Source of the DNA: Lewinellaceae bacterium
Lineage (GTDB): Bacteria; Bacteroidota; Bacteroidia; Chitinophagales; Saprospiraceae
DNA: 64,000 nt
Reading direction: 5' to 3'
Assembly (NCBI GenBank): GCA_020636075.1
Contig: JACJYO010000009.1
Span: 66,001 to 130,000, forward strand
Below are positions 1 to 8,076 of the stretch, piece after piece (the stretch's first letter is position 1; every line of letters begins with the position of its first letter). The notes below the pieces were generated by a model. That model was given only the letters and a program-made list of their open reading frames with translations, did not search any database and had not been told where the DNA came from. Both the position numbers and the translations under genes were made by a program.

Positions 1-75
1 AGCATGTCGGGTATCCGTTTCGGCTTCAATATTTCGCGGGTGTTTACCATTGTGAAACCCAAGTCGATTTATTGA
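1..75 (+). CDS. C-terminal tail of an unidentified gene cut by the window edge
   Basis: Frame 1 is open from the first base to a TGA at 73-75, giving 24 residues that begin SMSGIRFGFNIS and end KSIY. Alternating aromatic and polar residues near a C-terminus are typical of the last strands of Bacteroidota outer-membrane barrel proteins, so a membrane barrel is a guess. It would converge on aroB, whose stop lies at 190. The 114 bases between them are AT-rich with short TTTCAAAT/ATTTGAAA inverted repeats. The fragment is too short for a family call and the frame may be open by chance. Confidence 0.35.
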   Translation, partial: SMSGIRFGFNISRVFTIVKPKSIY

Positions 76-189
76 GCATGGCGTGCCAGCTTACTTTTCA
101 AATTGAACTTTTCAAATCAGGCTTTTGACTTAAAAGAATCTTCCCATTTCGGGCAATTTCATAAAAGTCAAACGTTCAATTTGGAAAGT

Positions 190-1266
190 CTAATTTGAAA
201 AATTCAGCCCGTTGTATGTCCACAACCTGCGGTACGCCTCTTCCCGCTCCAATACCTGCCACTGCATTGAAAACGGTTCCGCATCCGGCACAGCCATCCG
301 CACTGTGCCGGATGTGTTTTTTTTATCCTGTTCCATCAGTTTCCACAATGCCGGGAAAGCAGATTCAGGAATTTGGCGGTGCGGGAAAAATCGCAGGATC
401 GTTTGTGCAAGTGTTGCGGTGGTATCTTCCGGGCTTTCGCAAAGCATCCCAATGGCAATGGCTTCACCGTGTGTCAGCGGTTGTTCGGTTTGCAAGAAAA
501 AACTCTCCAGCGCATGGCCGATCGTATGGCCAAAATTCAACAAGGCCCGGATGCCGGCTTCCCGGGGATCTTCCGATACGATTTTCGTTTTTACGGCTAT
601 TGATGCTTCCAACAATTCGTCCCAAGCGGTAGCGCTGAGGGATTGGACCAGCATTGTCTGAATGCGTTGCCAAAGGGTGCGGTCGCCAATCAGTGCATGT
701 TTGATCACTTCGGCAAAGCCGCTGCGAAGTTCCCGTTCGGGTAGTGTTTTTAAAAAAAACGGGTCAATGAAAACAGCAGCGGGATTTTGAAAAACACCCA
801 CAGCATTTTTTATGCTGTTAAAATCCACACCCAGTTTGCCGCCAATGGCGGCGTCTGTCATGGCCAGCAGGGTAGTGGGCACCTGAACGAAATCGATGCC
901 GCGTTTATATGTTGCGGCACAAAAACCGCCCATGTCGCCTACAACACCCCCGCCCAGGTTTATGACCAGGGCTTTTCGATCGAGTCGGGCTTCGAACATG
1001 GCTTGCCAAATGGCTTCGCAGCTTTGAATAGTTTTCAGCACCTCCATGCCATGCACTTTTGTAAGCAGTGCCTGTTCCATATGTTCGCCGATAGTGTACG
1101 CGCCGGCCACTTCCACCGGGAGCAGCGACCGGCAAAGGCGATCAGTATGTACATCGGCCAGGAGAAAAACCTGCGAATAATTTCGGGTTTTCAGCCACTC
1201 GGGCAGGCTTTCTGCGAGTGCGCCTATAAATATGGGGTGGTTGGAAAACGGGACGTGCTGTGTCAT
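190..1266 (-). CDS. aroB: 3-dehydroquinate synthase
   Basis: Second step of the shikimate pathway: converts DAHP to 3-dehydroquinate with NAD+ and a divalent metal in the cytoplasm. The 358-residue length is normal for the family. The glycine-rich nucleotide-binding motif GGGVVGD is at residues 105-111, the GGK substrate region near 142-144, and likely metal ligands are E186 (GFAEV), H247 in NFGHTIGH and H266 in LTHGE. The start codon overlaps the stop of the upstream histidine kinase by 4 bases (ATGA arrangement), so the two are probably cotranscribed and translationally coupled, although no functional link is known. No sign of damage. Confidence 0.95.
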   Translation of the reverse strand: MTQHVPFSNHPIFIGALAESLPEWLKTRNYSQVFLLADVHTDRLCRSLLPVEVAGAYTIGEHMEQALLTKVHGMEVLKTIQSCEAIWQAMFEARLDRKALVINLGGGVVGDMGGFCAATYKRGIDFVQVPTTLLAMTDAAIGGKLGVDFNSIKNAVGVFQNPAAVFIDPFFLKTLPERELRSGFAEVIKHALIGDRTLWQRIQTMLVQSLSATAWDELLEASIAVKTKIVSEDPREAGIRALLNFGHTIGHALESFFLQTEQPLTHGEAIAIGMLCESPEDTTATLAQTILRFFPHRQIPESAFPALWKLMEQDKKNTSGTVRMAVPDAEPFSMQWQVLEREEAYRRLWTYNGLNFSN

Positions 1267-2561
1267 GCCGGCTTAGCCAGAGTGGGCATCTGGATTTGAA
1301 CGGTGGTGCCTTTATTGGGCTCACTCTGGAGGTTGAGTTTCCAGTTGTGCAACTTACAAATGGTTTTTACGTAAAACAATCCGAGACCGAATCCTTTCAC
1401 ATTATGCACGTTTCCGGTGGGTACGCGATAGAATTTATTGAACACATGTTTTTGATGTTCTTTGGCAATGCCAATCCCGTTGTCCCGCACGCTGAGCAAG
1501 AGATATTTGTCCTCATTTTTTAACTGAATAGAAATCTCAGGTGCGCCTTTGGAATATTTGACTCCATTGTCGACGAGGTTGTGCAGGATATTGGTCAGGT
1601 GGAGCCGGTCGGCGCGGATATGCGCATTGGTGGCATCGAGATTGAGGTTCAGGGTTCCGTTTTTTTCACCGATTTTCAGCTCCATCGAAGGCGAAATGCT
1701 CTGCAGCAATTCGGCCAGGTCAATGTCTTCAAAATTGAGTTCGATCGTGTCGCGCTCGATCTTGGCCAGTTGGAGCACTTTTTCCACCTGCGTGTTGAGC
1801 CGCATCGTCTGCTCTTTGATGATGCCCGAATAGCGGTTCAGCCGCGTGTCGGACTTGATGGTTTCGTTTTGCAAAAAAACGTCTGTGGAAATATTGATGG
1901 TCGAGATCGGCGTTTTGAACTCGTGGGTCATGTTGTTGATAAAATCGCGCTGCAACTCGGAGAGCTGTTTTTGCCGGAGGATAACAAACATGGCATAAAT
2001 AAAAAAGGCCACCGTGATCAACATAAGCACAGTGAATACCACAACGATCCACATGTTGCTGAGCAGGTTGGCGCTTTTTTTGGGGAAACGCACGCCAAAG
2101 TAGTAGATAAAATCGCTGTCGTAGTGGGTCGGCAACGGCGCGTCCAGCGAAAACCCTTCCGAGCCGGCTGAGGAGGGTTTGGTATATTTGATCATGCGCC
2201 CGCTGACCATTTGGTTACTCGAGCAATCAAAAATACCGTACTGGAAATCCTCACGCATCCCCTGGTTTTCAAAGGCTTTTTGCAGGTAAAATTCCAGGGT
2301 GGCGGCGTCAAACTGGTTGTTGATGTTGATCACGTAATAGTTGGACGAAGGCTGTTCGATCAAATTTGCATCCTTCAACACAAACAACCCCACGCGGGCA
2401 AGGTCGCGGGCCGTGTCGAGCAGTGCCTGCCGCACCTTGCGGTCAAACTCCTGTTCCTGCAAATTCCAGGAACGCAGCACCCAATAGGTCTGCACCGTGA
2501 GCAGGCTCAGAATGGAGATGGCCCCCAAAACTATTACGCGGCGAATGATGGCACTGGTCAT
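1263..2561 (-). CDS. Membrane sensor histidine kinase (HAMP-less, RprX-like)
   Basis: Inner-membrane sensor kinase of 432 residues. A first membrane helix at about 8-28 and a second at about 170-195 enclose a periplasmic sensor region of about 140 residues. No HAMP domain follows the second helix. The dimerisation/phosphoacceptor box is NNMTHEFKTPIS with H213. The ATPase part shows the N-box (NILHNLVDNGVKYS), G1 (VRDNGIGIA) and G2 (GFGLGLFYVK). This layout matches Bacteroidota kinases of the RprX type, which usually pair with an OmpR-type regulator. None is adjacent here: the neighbours are aroB (4-base overlap) and a hydrolase across a large palindrome. The signal sensed is unknown. Confidence 0.9.
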   Translation of the reverse strand: MTSAIIRRVIVLGAISILSLLTVQTYWVLRSWNLQEQEFDRKVRQALLDTARDLARVGLFVLKDANLIEQPSSNYYVININNQFDAATLEFYLQKAFENQGMREDFQYGIFDCSSNQMVSGRMIKYTKPSSAGSEGFSLDAPLPTHYDSDFIYYFGVRFPKKSANLLSNMWIVVVFTVLMLITVAFFIYAMFVILRQKQLSELQRDFINNMTHEFKTPISTINISTDVFLQNETIKSDTRLNRYSGIIKEQTMRLNTQVEKVLQLAKIERDTIELNFEDIDLAELLQSISPSMELKIGEKNGTLNLNLDATNAHIRADRLHLTNILHNLVDNGVKYSKGAPEISIQLKNEDKYLLLSVRDNGIGIAKEHQKHVFNKFYRVPTGNVHNVKGFGLGLFYVKTICKLHNWKLNLQSEPNKGTTVQIQMPTLAKPA

Positions 2562-2612
2562 ATGTATTTAGTTGTGTTGCCTGAACAACGAAACGGGCAA
2601 AGGGTTTAGCGC

Positions 2613-2696
2613 CCTCTGTGCTCCTCTGTCCCTCTGTGCGCCTCCGTGAAACTAAAGTGACACAGAGGCGCACAGAGGGACAGAGGTGCACAGAGG
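2613..2696. repeat. Long imperfect palindrome of the CACAGAGG/CACGGAGG family
   Basis: Two 36-base arms (2613-2648 and 2661-2696) are reverse complements with only two mismatches, separated by a 12-base loop. Each arm is built from repeats of CCTCTGTG or a variant. The element fills most of the gap between the hydrolase and the histidine kinase, both on the minus strand, so it would be transcribed as a very stable hairpin and may limit read-through. Related elements, with CACGGAGG instead of CACAGAGG, lie at 40841-40993 and 49105-49273. Confidence 0.85.
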
Positions 2697-2701
2697 TGGC
2701 G

Positions 2702-3505
2702 TTATTTTTTGCAAAATTCCCAAAATTCTGCCATCGCTCGTCCGGTTTTTTCTGTTGCTTCGAACATACCCATGTGTGCGACCCCTTTGAGCAGGTGAAT
2801 ATCGGCAGTTTGCGGCAAGGCAGCGGCTTGTAAGGCCCGGTTTGGGGAGATGATAGGGTCCAACGCACCCAGGATGAACTGCACGGGGCAACCAGCCTTT
2901 TCGAGTGTAGCTTCGTGGTTTTCCCGTTCGAGCATGCCCTGCAGTGCTGCGATGACGCCTTGAGCGCTGCCTTGTTTGGCTTTTCCCACACGCGCCTGGA
3001 GCACTTCGGGCTGGTTTCGGGCAAATTCCGGCGCGAAAAGTCCGGCAAACAATTGTGTCACATAGGCCTCCAGTTTACCCGATTGCAGCAGGGCTATTGC
3101 GCGCCGGCGATTCTCCGCTTGCTCTGGCGTGTCGGTAAACGGATGCGAGTGCAACAGCGAAAACCCGGCCAGGCGTTCCGGGTGTTTTTGGGCAAAAGCC
3201 AATGCGGTATATCCACCCATCGAATGGCCGTAGAGGATGCAGCGGCGAATATTCAATTCGTTCAGCACTGCGCAAACAGCGTCGGCGTATTTGTCCATGC
3301 CCGGTGCGAGCGGCGGTTCTGATGCACCAAAGCCGGGTAGTTCGATGCGCAGCACCGGCTGATTTTGGAAAAACGTTAATACCGGCTCCCAAACCGATGC
3401 GTCTTCACAAAGACCGTGGAGCAACACGGCGGGTGGGCCGGGGAGTTGTAGAGCGGCAGCGTGGTAGGCGATGCTGCGGCCGTTGTTTAGGAGGGTGTTT
3501 TTCAT
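2702..3505 (-). CDS. Alpha/beta-fold hydrolase
   Basis: Cytoplasmic serine hydrolase of 267 residues with no signal peptide. The oxyanion region is LLHGLCED (about 28-35), the nucleophile elbow is GHSMGG with S95, and the acid and base of the triad are probably D216 (LGALDP) and H244 (GVAHMGM). The size and motif layout fit the esterase/lipase or MhpC/BioH-like branch of the superfamily, but substrate cannot be inferred. It is divergent from the membrane-protein/symporter pair at 3623 and upstream of a large palindrome that separates it from the histidine kinase. Confidence 0.85.
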   Translation of the reverse strand: MKNTLLNNGRSIAYHAAALQLPGPPAVLLHGLCEDASVWEPVLTFFQNQPVLRIELPGFGASEPPLAPGMDKYADAVCAVLNELNIRRCILYGHSMGGYTALAFAQKHPERLAGFSLLHSHPFTDTPEQAENRRRAIALLQSGKLEAYVTQLFAGLFAPEFARNQPEVLQARVGKAKQGSAQGVIAALQGMLERENHEATLEKAGCPVQFILGALDPIISPNRALQAAALPQTADIHLLKGVAHMGMFEATEKTGRAMAEFWEFCKK

Positions 3506-3622
3506 AGACAGAAAACGCCAAAATACGCAGGAATTGCACCGCTTGTCAATTTCATGCCCAAAATGCGGGGGTTTTCCCGATTTTTACCGCAACTGCGCGT
3601 TTGGCGTACAATGTAACCGGCT

Positions 3623-4204
3623 ATGGCACTCGAATTCCGACTCTTCAACGATATATCCCGGGCTTTCAGTCCGGAACTCCCGCGCGACCTGGGCTCCATG
3701 GACCAGCACCTGGATTTTATTTTGCCCAAAGTAATCCCCTACGGCGAAGACCTGCGCGAGGAGCATTTCTGGTTGAACAAACGCTGGAAGGAAATCCGCG
3801 ACGACGAGGGATTTCATGAAGCCATCCTGCACATTTTCGGTACTGGCGGGGAGTATCTGCTCTCGCTCGACGGCAACCTGGTGAAAGGCACCTGGCGTAA
3901 GTTGGGTGAAGAAAACTCTTTGATCATCGAGGTGGCCGGGCGGAGCGAATTGTTTGACCTGCGGTTTATGAATGCCGAGTTTATTGTGCTCACCAAACAC
4001 GGTGATCAGGGCCGAAAAGGGCAACGCCGATACTTTTGCCTGATCCACGAACGGGTATCGAAGACGCCCCGCGGACAGGATCTGGACTGGCGGAATGTAA
4101 TGGAAAAACTATTCAACGTTTGGCGGGACAACAGTCTCGGCATTTGGGCCTGGTTGTTTTTTATTGGAGCGCTGGGACTGATCATATATTTATCTGTCAA
4201 TTAA
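3623..4204 (+). CDS. Hypothetical protein with C-terminal membrane anchor
   Basis: 193 residues, not recognised beyond being like other Bacteroidota hypotheticals. A soluble N-terminal part of about 160 residues is followed by one hydrophobic helix at about 172-191 (IWAWLFFIGALGLIIYL), which ends two residues before the C-terminus. This is a tail-anchor arrangement with the domain presumably in the cytoplasm. There is no signal peptide. The TAA stop is followed immediately by the ATG of the symporter, so the two are almost certainly one operon, and a role near the transporter is possible but unproven. Confidence 0.75.
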   Translation: MALEFRLFNDISRAFSPELPRDLGSMDQHLDFILPKVIPYGEDLREEHFWLNKRWKEIRDDEGFHEAILHIFGTGGEYLLSLDGNLVKGTWRKLGEENSLIIEVAGRSELFDLRFMNAEFIVLTKHGDQGRKGQRRYFCLIHERVSKTPRGQDLDWRNVMEKLFNVWRDNSLGIWAWLFFIGALGLIIYLSVN

Positions 4205-5896
4205 ATGGAACTATTCGATTGGATTGTGCTGGTGGCCGCGCTGGCAGGAGTTGTTATTTACGGTATCCGGAAAAGCCGGAATATTTACTCCAGTGATAAT
4301 TTTCTCGCCGGCAAACGGGATTTGCCCTGGTGGACGATCGGCCTGAGCGTGATGGCCACACAGGCCAGCGCCATAACTTTTCTGAGCACCCCGGGGCAGG
4401 GCTATTTCGATGGCATGCAATTCGTGCAGTTTTACTTTGGCTTGCCGATTGCCATGGTCTTTCTGGTCATTTTTATCCTGCCGGTATACTACAGCCTGAA
4501 AGTGACCACCGCCTACGAGTACCTCGAAGAGCGATTCGACTTGCGCATGCGTACGCTCACTGCGGGTTTGTTTTTGATTCAACGCGGTGTGGCAGCTTCC
4601 ATCAGTATTTATGCGCCCAGCATCATTCTCTGTGCTGTATTTGGTTGGAATCTGGCACTGACCAACTTCCTGATGGCGCTTTTTGTGGTGCTGTACACGA
4701 CCACCGGCGGAAGCGCGGCAGTGAGCCGAACACAGGAGTTGCAAATGACCATCATGCTGAGCGGTCTGGTGCTGGCGTTTATTCTTGTCTTGCATCAACT
4801 TCCGGAGGGGGTTGGGCTTACCGAAGCCTGGCAAATCGCCGGCGTTACCGGGAAAACCCAGGCGGTCGACTGGTCATTCGATTGGAATGACCGTTACAAT
4901 TTCTGGTCGGGGGTGTTGGGGGCCACGTTTTTATTTTTGTCGTACTTCGGGACCGACCAGAGCCAGGTTGGGCGTTACTTGTCCGGCAAATCGTTGCGGG
5001 AGAGCCGGCTCGGGTTGTTGTTCAACGGCTTAATAAAAATCCCCATGCAGTTCCTGGTGCTGTCGGTAGGGGTGATGGTGTACGTTTTTTACCAGTTTAA
5101 TGCGCCGCCATTGTATTTTAATCAGGTAAACCGAGCCAAAATTGATGGTACGGCACAGGAAATTCCCTTTGAACGGCTTGAAGCGCGCAACGACAGTTTG
5201 TTCATTCAAAAACAAAGCCTGCTCCAAAACCTTGCCGCCGATATGCGTGCCGGCAAAGCGGGAATACCGAACCAAACAAAGGCCCGGCTTCAGGAGATGG
5301 ATCAGGAACGAAAGGCGTTGCGCACCGATGCGGAAGCGCTCGTGAAAGAAGTCAGTCCGCTTGACGATTCGAATGATAAGGATTTTGTTTTTATCAATTT
5401 TATCCTGCAGCACATACCGACCGGGCTTACCGGCTTGATGTTGGCCATGATTTTTTGTGCCTCCTGGAGTACGACAGCTTCAGAGTTGAGCGCATTGACA
5501 GCCACCTCGGTTTCGGATATTTATCGCCGTTCGATCAACCCGGGCAAAGACGATGACCACTACTTCCGGATGTCCCGCTGGTTTAATGTCGGGTGGGGGG
5601 GATTCATTGTTCTTTTTGCGACCTATGCCGATTTATTTGATAACCTGATCCAGGCTGTGAACATGATCGGTTCAATCTTTTATGGCACGATTTTGGGCGT
5701 CTTTTTTACAGCGTTTTTTTTGAAGCAGGTAAAAGGGCGGGCGGTATTTTGGGCCGCTGTGATTGCAGAAATTATCGTGATTTACATGTTCTTTTTTGTG
5801 GATAAAGACGCTTATTTATGGTATAATCCGCTTGGTTGTGGTCTGGTGATGGGGATTAGCTGGTTTATGCAACAGTTGACGAATCGGATGAACTGA
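4205..5896 (+). CDS. Sodium:solute symporter (SLC5/SSS family) with soluble insertion
   Basis: Inner-membrane Na+-coupled carrier of 563 residues with about 13 hydrophobic helices. Family features include the FLAGKRDLPWW segment near residues 33-43 and GTDQSQVGRYL at 249-259. The substrate cannot be told from sequence; relatives carry sugars, amino acids or carboxylates. Between about residues 300 and 390 there is a charged, helix-forming insertion rich in Q, K, E and R, between two membrane segments, which resembles a short coiled coil. The gene starts one base after the stop of the preceding gene. A terminator lies about 255 bases downstream, after a possible small ORF. Confidence 0.92.
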   Translation: MELFDWIVLVAALAGVVIYGIRKSRNIYSSDNFLAGKRDLPWWTIGLSVMATQASAITFLSTPGQGYFDGMQFVQFYFGLPIAMVFLVIFILPVYYSLKVTTAYEYLEERFDLRMRTLTAGLFLIQRGVAASISIYAPSIILCAVFGWNLALTNFLMALFVVLYTTTGGSAAVSRTQELQMTIMLSGLVLAFILVLHQLPEGVGLTEAWQIAGVTGKTQAVDWSFDWNDRYNFWSGVLGATFLFLSYFGTDQSQVGRYLSGKSLRESRLGLLFNGLIKIPMQFLVLSVGVMVYVFYQFNAPPLYFNQVNRAKIDGTAQEIPFERLEARNDSLFIQKQSLLQNLAADMRAGKAGIPNQTKARLQEMDQERKALRTDAEALVKEVSPLDDSNDKDFVFINFILQHIPTGLTGLMLAMIFCASWSTTASELSALTATSVSDIYRRSINPGKDDDHYFRMSRWFNVGWGGFIVLFATYADLFDNLIQAVNMIGSIFYGTILGVFFTAFFLKQVKGRAVFWAAVIAEIIVIYMFFFVDKDAYLWYNPLGCGLVMGISWFMQQLTNRMN

Positions 5897-6024
5897 CGAC
5901 TAAGTAACTTGAGTTTAGGATTTTATTAACGCATACCGGCGTAGTTTTTGACAGTATACCATCGTTTTAAAAATACACCGACTGTATTAACCCAAATTTT
6001 TATTCACAAAAAACATTTAATCCA

Positions 6025-6093
6025 ATGTTGATCCTCACTTTTCTCCTATTTGTTCTTTTTGCTTTTGGAAATAAGATGCTGAAAGAAGCCTGA
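6025..6093 (+). CDS. Possible 22-residue membrane micropeptide
   Basis: ATG at 6025 opens 22 codons ending at TGA 6091-6093. The product begins MLILTFLLFVLFAFGN and ends KMLKEA. This is a single hydrophobic helix with a short positively charged tail, the form of small regulatory or accessory membrane peptides. It sits 128 bases after the symporter and 58 bases before a strong terminator, so it could be the last gene of the symporter operon or a separate tiny unit. Chance opening of such a short frame is quite possible. Conservation across related genomes would decide it. Confidence 0.35.
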   Translation: MLILTFLLFVLFAFGNKMLKEA

Positions 6094-6151
6094 AAAGAAC
6101 CGGCAGTAAGCCTCGCATAGAAGCATTTTTTGCCTCCCTGAATTAACCAGA

Positions 6152-6189
6152 AATCCCCTCCCGAAATCTTTCGGGAGGGGATTTTTTTT
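6152..6189 (+). terminator. Rho-independent terminator
   Basis: A perfect 15-base stem (6152-6166 with 6169-6183), built on TCCCCTCCCGAAA with a 2-base loop, is followed by an uninterrupted run of eight T (6182-6189). It ends transcription coming from the symporter operon and the possible micropeptide. Confidence 0.9.
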
Positions 6190-6406
6190 GTGCATCGGGG
6201 TACTGGTTGGTTATGCGATTTTAACAAGAAGTATTTGGCAAAGTCAAGAGACTTCCTGAAGAAAGTCAAAGCCGGTATAGGTCATGAAGCCGGAGCGTTT
6301 GGTTGGTATGACACCTGAGACAAAGCTGCGTGAACTAACTGAAAAAGGGCGGCCACCGAAGCAAACGTCATCCTCCTGCTCAATTTTAATTAGATCGAAT
6401 GAGGCT

Positions 6407-6446
6407 AAAAAGAAAAGCCGCCAGAACACTTACGTGTCCAGCGGCT
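6407..6446 (-). terminator. Minus-strand terminator-like hairpin
   Basis: Read on the minus strand, AGCCGC (6446-6441) pairs with GCGGCT (6421-6416), with an inner GACAC/GTGT-type stem. The hairpin is followed by TTTTCTTTTT (6416-6407). It lies about 150 bases downstream of an exact minus-strand -7 element at 6597-6604. No coding frame of size lies between, so the pair may bound a small RNA. Confidence 0.5.
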
Positions 6447-6596
6447 AATAAACCCCAAAAAACCAAATGAAAACTATTCTTAAGACGCTGAAAGTAGCGT
6501 CGTTATTGCATAACTATCGGTCAAAATTACGTCATTAAATTCAATCAAACAACTTATAAGATTAAAATTTTTGACGAAAATTTTCAATTCCAGCGA

Positions 6597-6604
6597 CAAA
6601 AGTA
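6597..6604 (-). promoter_or_regulatory. Candidate Bacteroidota -7 element
   Basis: The minus strand reads TACTTTTG, an exact match to TAnnTTTG. No clear -33 TTG is seen at the usual spacing. It would start a transcript of about 180 bases ending at the hairpin 6407-6446. Confidence 0.35.
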
Positions 6605-6763
6605 AAACGTCTATTTGAGACTTTTTTGAATAACAATGTAATTGTAAAAAAAAAGTAAAAAATGTTGCTAATCAGTTGATTAACACAAGACGTTACTGGA
6701 CGTGCGTTGCTCTTTTGCAACGATTACACTTGAACAGCAAATAAACTAAAAAGTTGTGGCAGT

Positions 6764-7876
6764 TTATAATTTTATAAAGGGCAAAGTCGAGAATTGTTGC
6801 TCTCCCCGAATCTGAAGCAGGTATTTGCCAGGGGGCAATTGATCGACGGGTAGTGAAATCTTGCTTACTGTAGGGGGGATATTGCCTGTGTGCATCTGCC
6901 CTCCCAAAGTATTATAAATGCAATATTGTATTGCATTTTCGGTTGTTCCAAACCGCTCTACATTTAGGACACCCGCAGCCGGCGAGGGATATAAATGAAT
7001 TTGTCTGCTACCTTCGATCGTTACCAGCCGAAGCACGCTATAGCTCTGGCTGCCATCCCAATCCACTTGCCGCAGGCGGTAATAATTTGTCCCGGGAGAC
7101 GGTTGCCGGTGCCGGAAAGTATATTGCTGCGGCAATTGGGTGGTGCCAAACCCGGCTACCTGGCCAATTGTGGCGAATTGTCTTCCGTCGGTACTATGTT
7201 CTACCGCGAAGTAGTCGTTATTGGTTTCAGTAGCCGTAGCCCAGTCGAGTTGGACTCCTTTTTCATTTTGCTTTGCTTCAAAGCGGGTAAGTTCAATTGG
7301 GAGCGAAAAGTCGGAGCCCACTGTGAAGTCATCGATGCGAAAGTTGGGAGCGGCAACATCGCAAGTCGCATTTGTAGCGGTAACATATGAAAACCGAAAT
7401 CGAAGATTAGCCACATTTTCAGCACCAGATGGAAGGTCATAATAAACACTTCCCCAAGCAGTATTTGCACCGGCTGAAACATCACTGTCGATCAAATTCC
7501 AGTTGGAGCCATCACTACTCCATTCCAATGCCAATTCACGATTCCATGCATTTGTAGCTCGCCGCCCAAATCCAACCCGGATATTTGTTTTACCGATGGT
7601 ATTGATAACATTAGCCACCGTTAGGGTTACAGTTGAACTGGTTGGTTGGCAATGTTGGAATATTACATTCTCTTCAGCCGATGCCTCAGGGCTGGTCGGT
7701 GAAGAAGAATAACAACAACTTTGGGCGGAAGAATTAAAAATGACAAAGACCCTGCTATCGTTTGCAGACCATCCCGCGGGGAAAAACCCATCATTAAACG
7801 TAACATTATAAAACGATTGCGCCTCTGCCAGTACGCTTATACTTGAGGCGATGACCAACAACCAAAGTTTTTGCAT
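6764..7876 (-). CDS. Secreted protein with T9SS type A C-terminal sorting domain
   Basis: 370 residues with an N-terminal signal peptide (MQKLWLLVIASSISVLAEAQS). A beta-rich middle follows whose DDFTVGS-type strands resemble jelly-roll/discoidin-like cargo domains. The section around residues 195-285 (LTRFEAKQNEKGVQLDW, YRLRQVDWDGS) is the common linker module of Bacteroidota T9SS cargo. The last about 80 residues (from about YPSPAAGVLNV to LPPGKYLLQI) form the sorting domain that directs export by the type IX system and surface attachment. The substrate or ligand is unknown. The gene is monocistronic with an exact -7 element about 50 bases upstream, and its base composition is more AT-rich than most neighbours. 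Confidence 0.88.
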   Translation of the reverse strand: MQKLWLLVIASSISVLAEAQSFYNVTFNDGFFPAGWSANDSRVFVIFNSSAQSCCYSSSPTSPEASAEENVIFQHCQPTSSTVTLTVANVINTIGKTNIRVGFGRRATNAWNRELALEWSSDGSNWNLIDSDVSAGANTAWGSVYYDLPSGAENVANLRFRFSYVTATNATCDVAAPNFRIDDFTVGSDFSLPIELTRFEAKQNEKGVQLDWATATETNNDYFAVEHSTDGRQFATIGQVAGFGTTQLPQQYTFRHRQPSPGTNYYRLRQVDWDGSQSYSVLRLVTIEGSRQIHLYPSPAAGVLNVERFGTTENAIQYCIYNTLGGQMHTGNIPPTVSKISLPVDQLPPGKYLLQIRGEQQFSTLPFIKL

Positions 7877-7925
7877 TTTCAGGGAGTGTTAATATTTTGA
7901 ATGAACAATACAAGGGATCCTCCTG

Positions 7926-7933
7926 CAAATTTA
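7926..7933 (-). promoter_or_regulatory. Candidate -7 promoter element for the T9SS cargo gene
   Basis: The minus strand reads TAAATTTG, an exact TAnnTTTG match, 50 bases before the start at 7876. A TTTG on the minus strand at 7957-7960 could serve as the -33 element, though its spacing of 23 bases is slightly long. Confidence 0.5.
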
Positions 7934-8076
7934 CCCCGCATTTGTTCAATCTTTGTCAAATAAATAAACCCAGTAAACAAAAATAATGAACACTTAAAGT
8001 TGCCTTTAATCCATACATTGAACAGCGCCCGGTATCTTGACCACTGCAAAACAAATCATTATCATACTGGATACTT

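Larger units (their letters stand above)
5897..6763. other. 867-base AT-rich intergenic region
   Basis: No long gene is present. I see a possible 22-codon hydrophobic ORF (6025-6093), a strong rho-independent terminator (6152-6189), and a minus-strand cassette of -7 element (6597-6604) plus terminator-like hairpin (6407-6446). Two other short plus-strand frames look weakly coding: one from ATG 6308 to TAA 6446-6448 (46 codons, starts MTPETKLREL and contains GRPPK), and one from ATG 6468 (23 codons, MKTILKTLKV). These could be remnants or chance. From about 6500 to 6763 the sequence is very AT-rich, with a small CGTTGC/GCAACG hairpin at 6705-6722 behind the T9SS gene. Confidence 0.5.

Noticed and set aside
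6308..6448. A 46-codon plus-strand ORF (MTPETKLREL..., contains GRPPK)
   Set aside because: Its composition is somewhat protein-like, but it has no promoter, overlaps the minus-strand terminator hairpin, and no family could be named; mentioned only in the intergenic entry.
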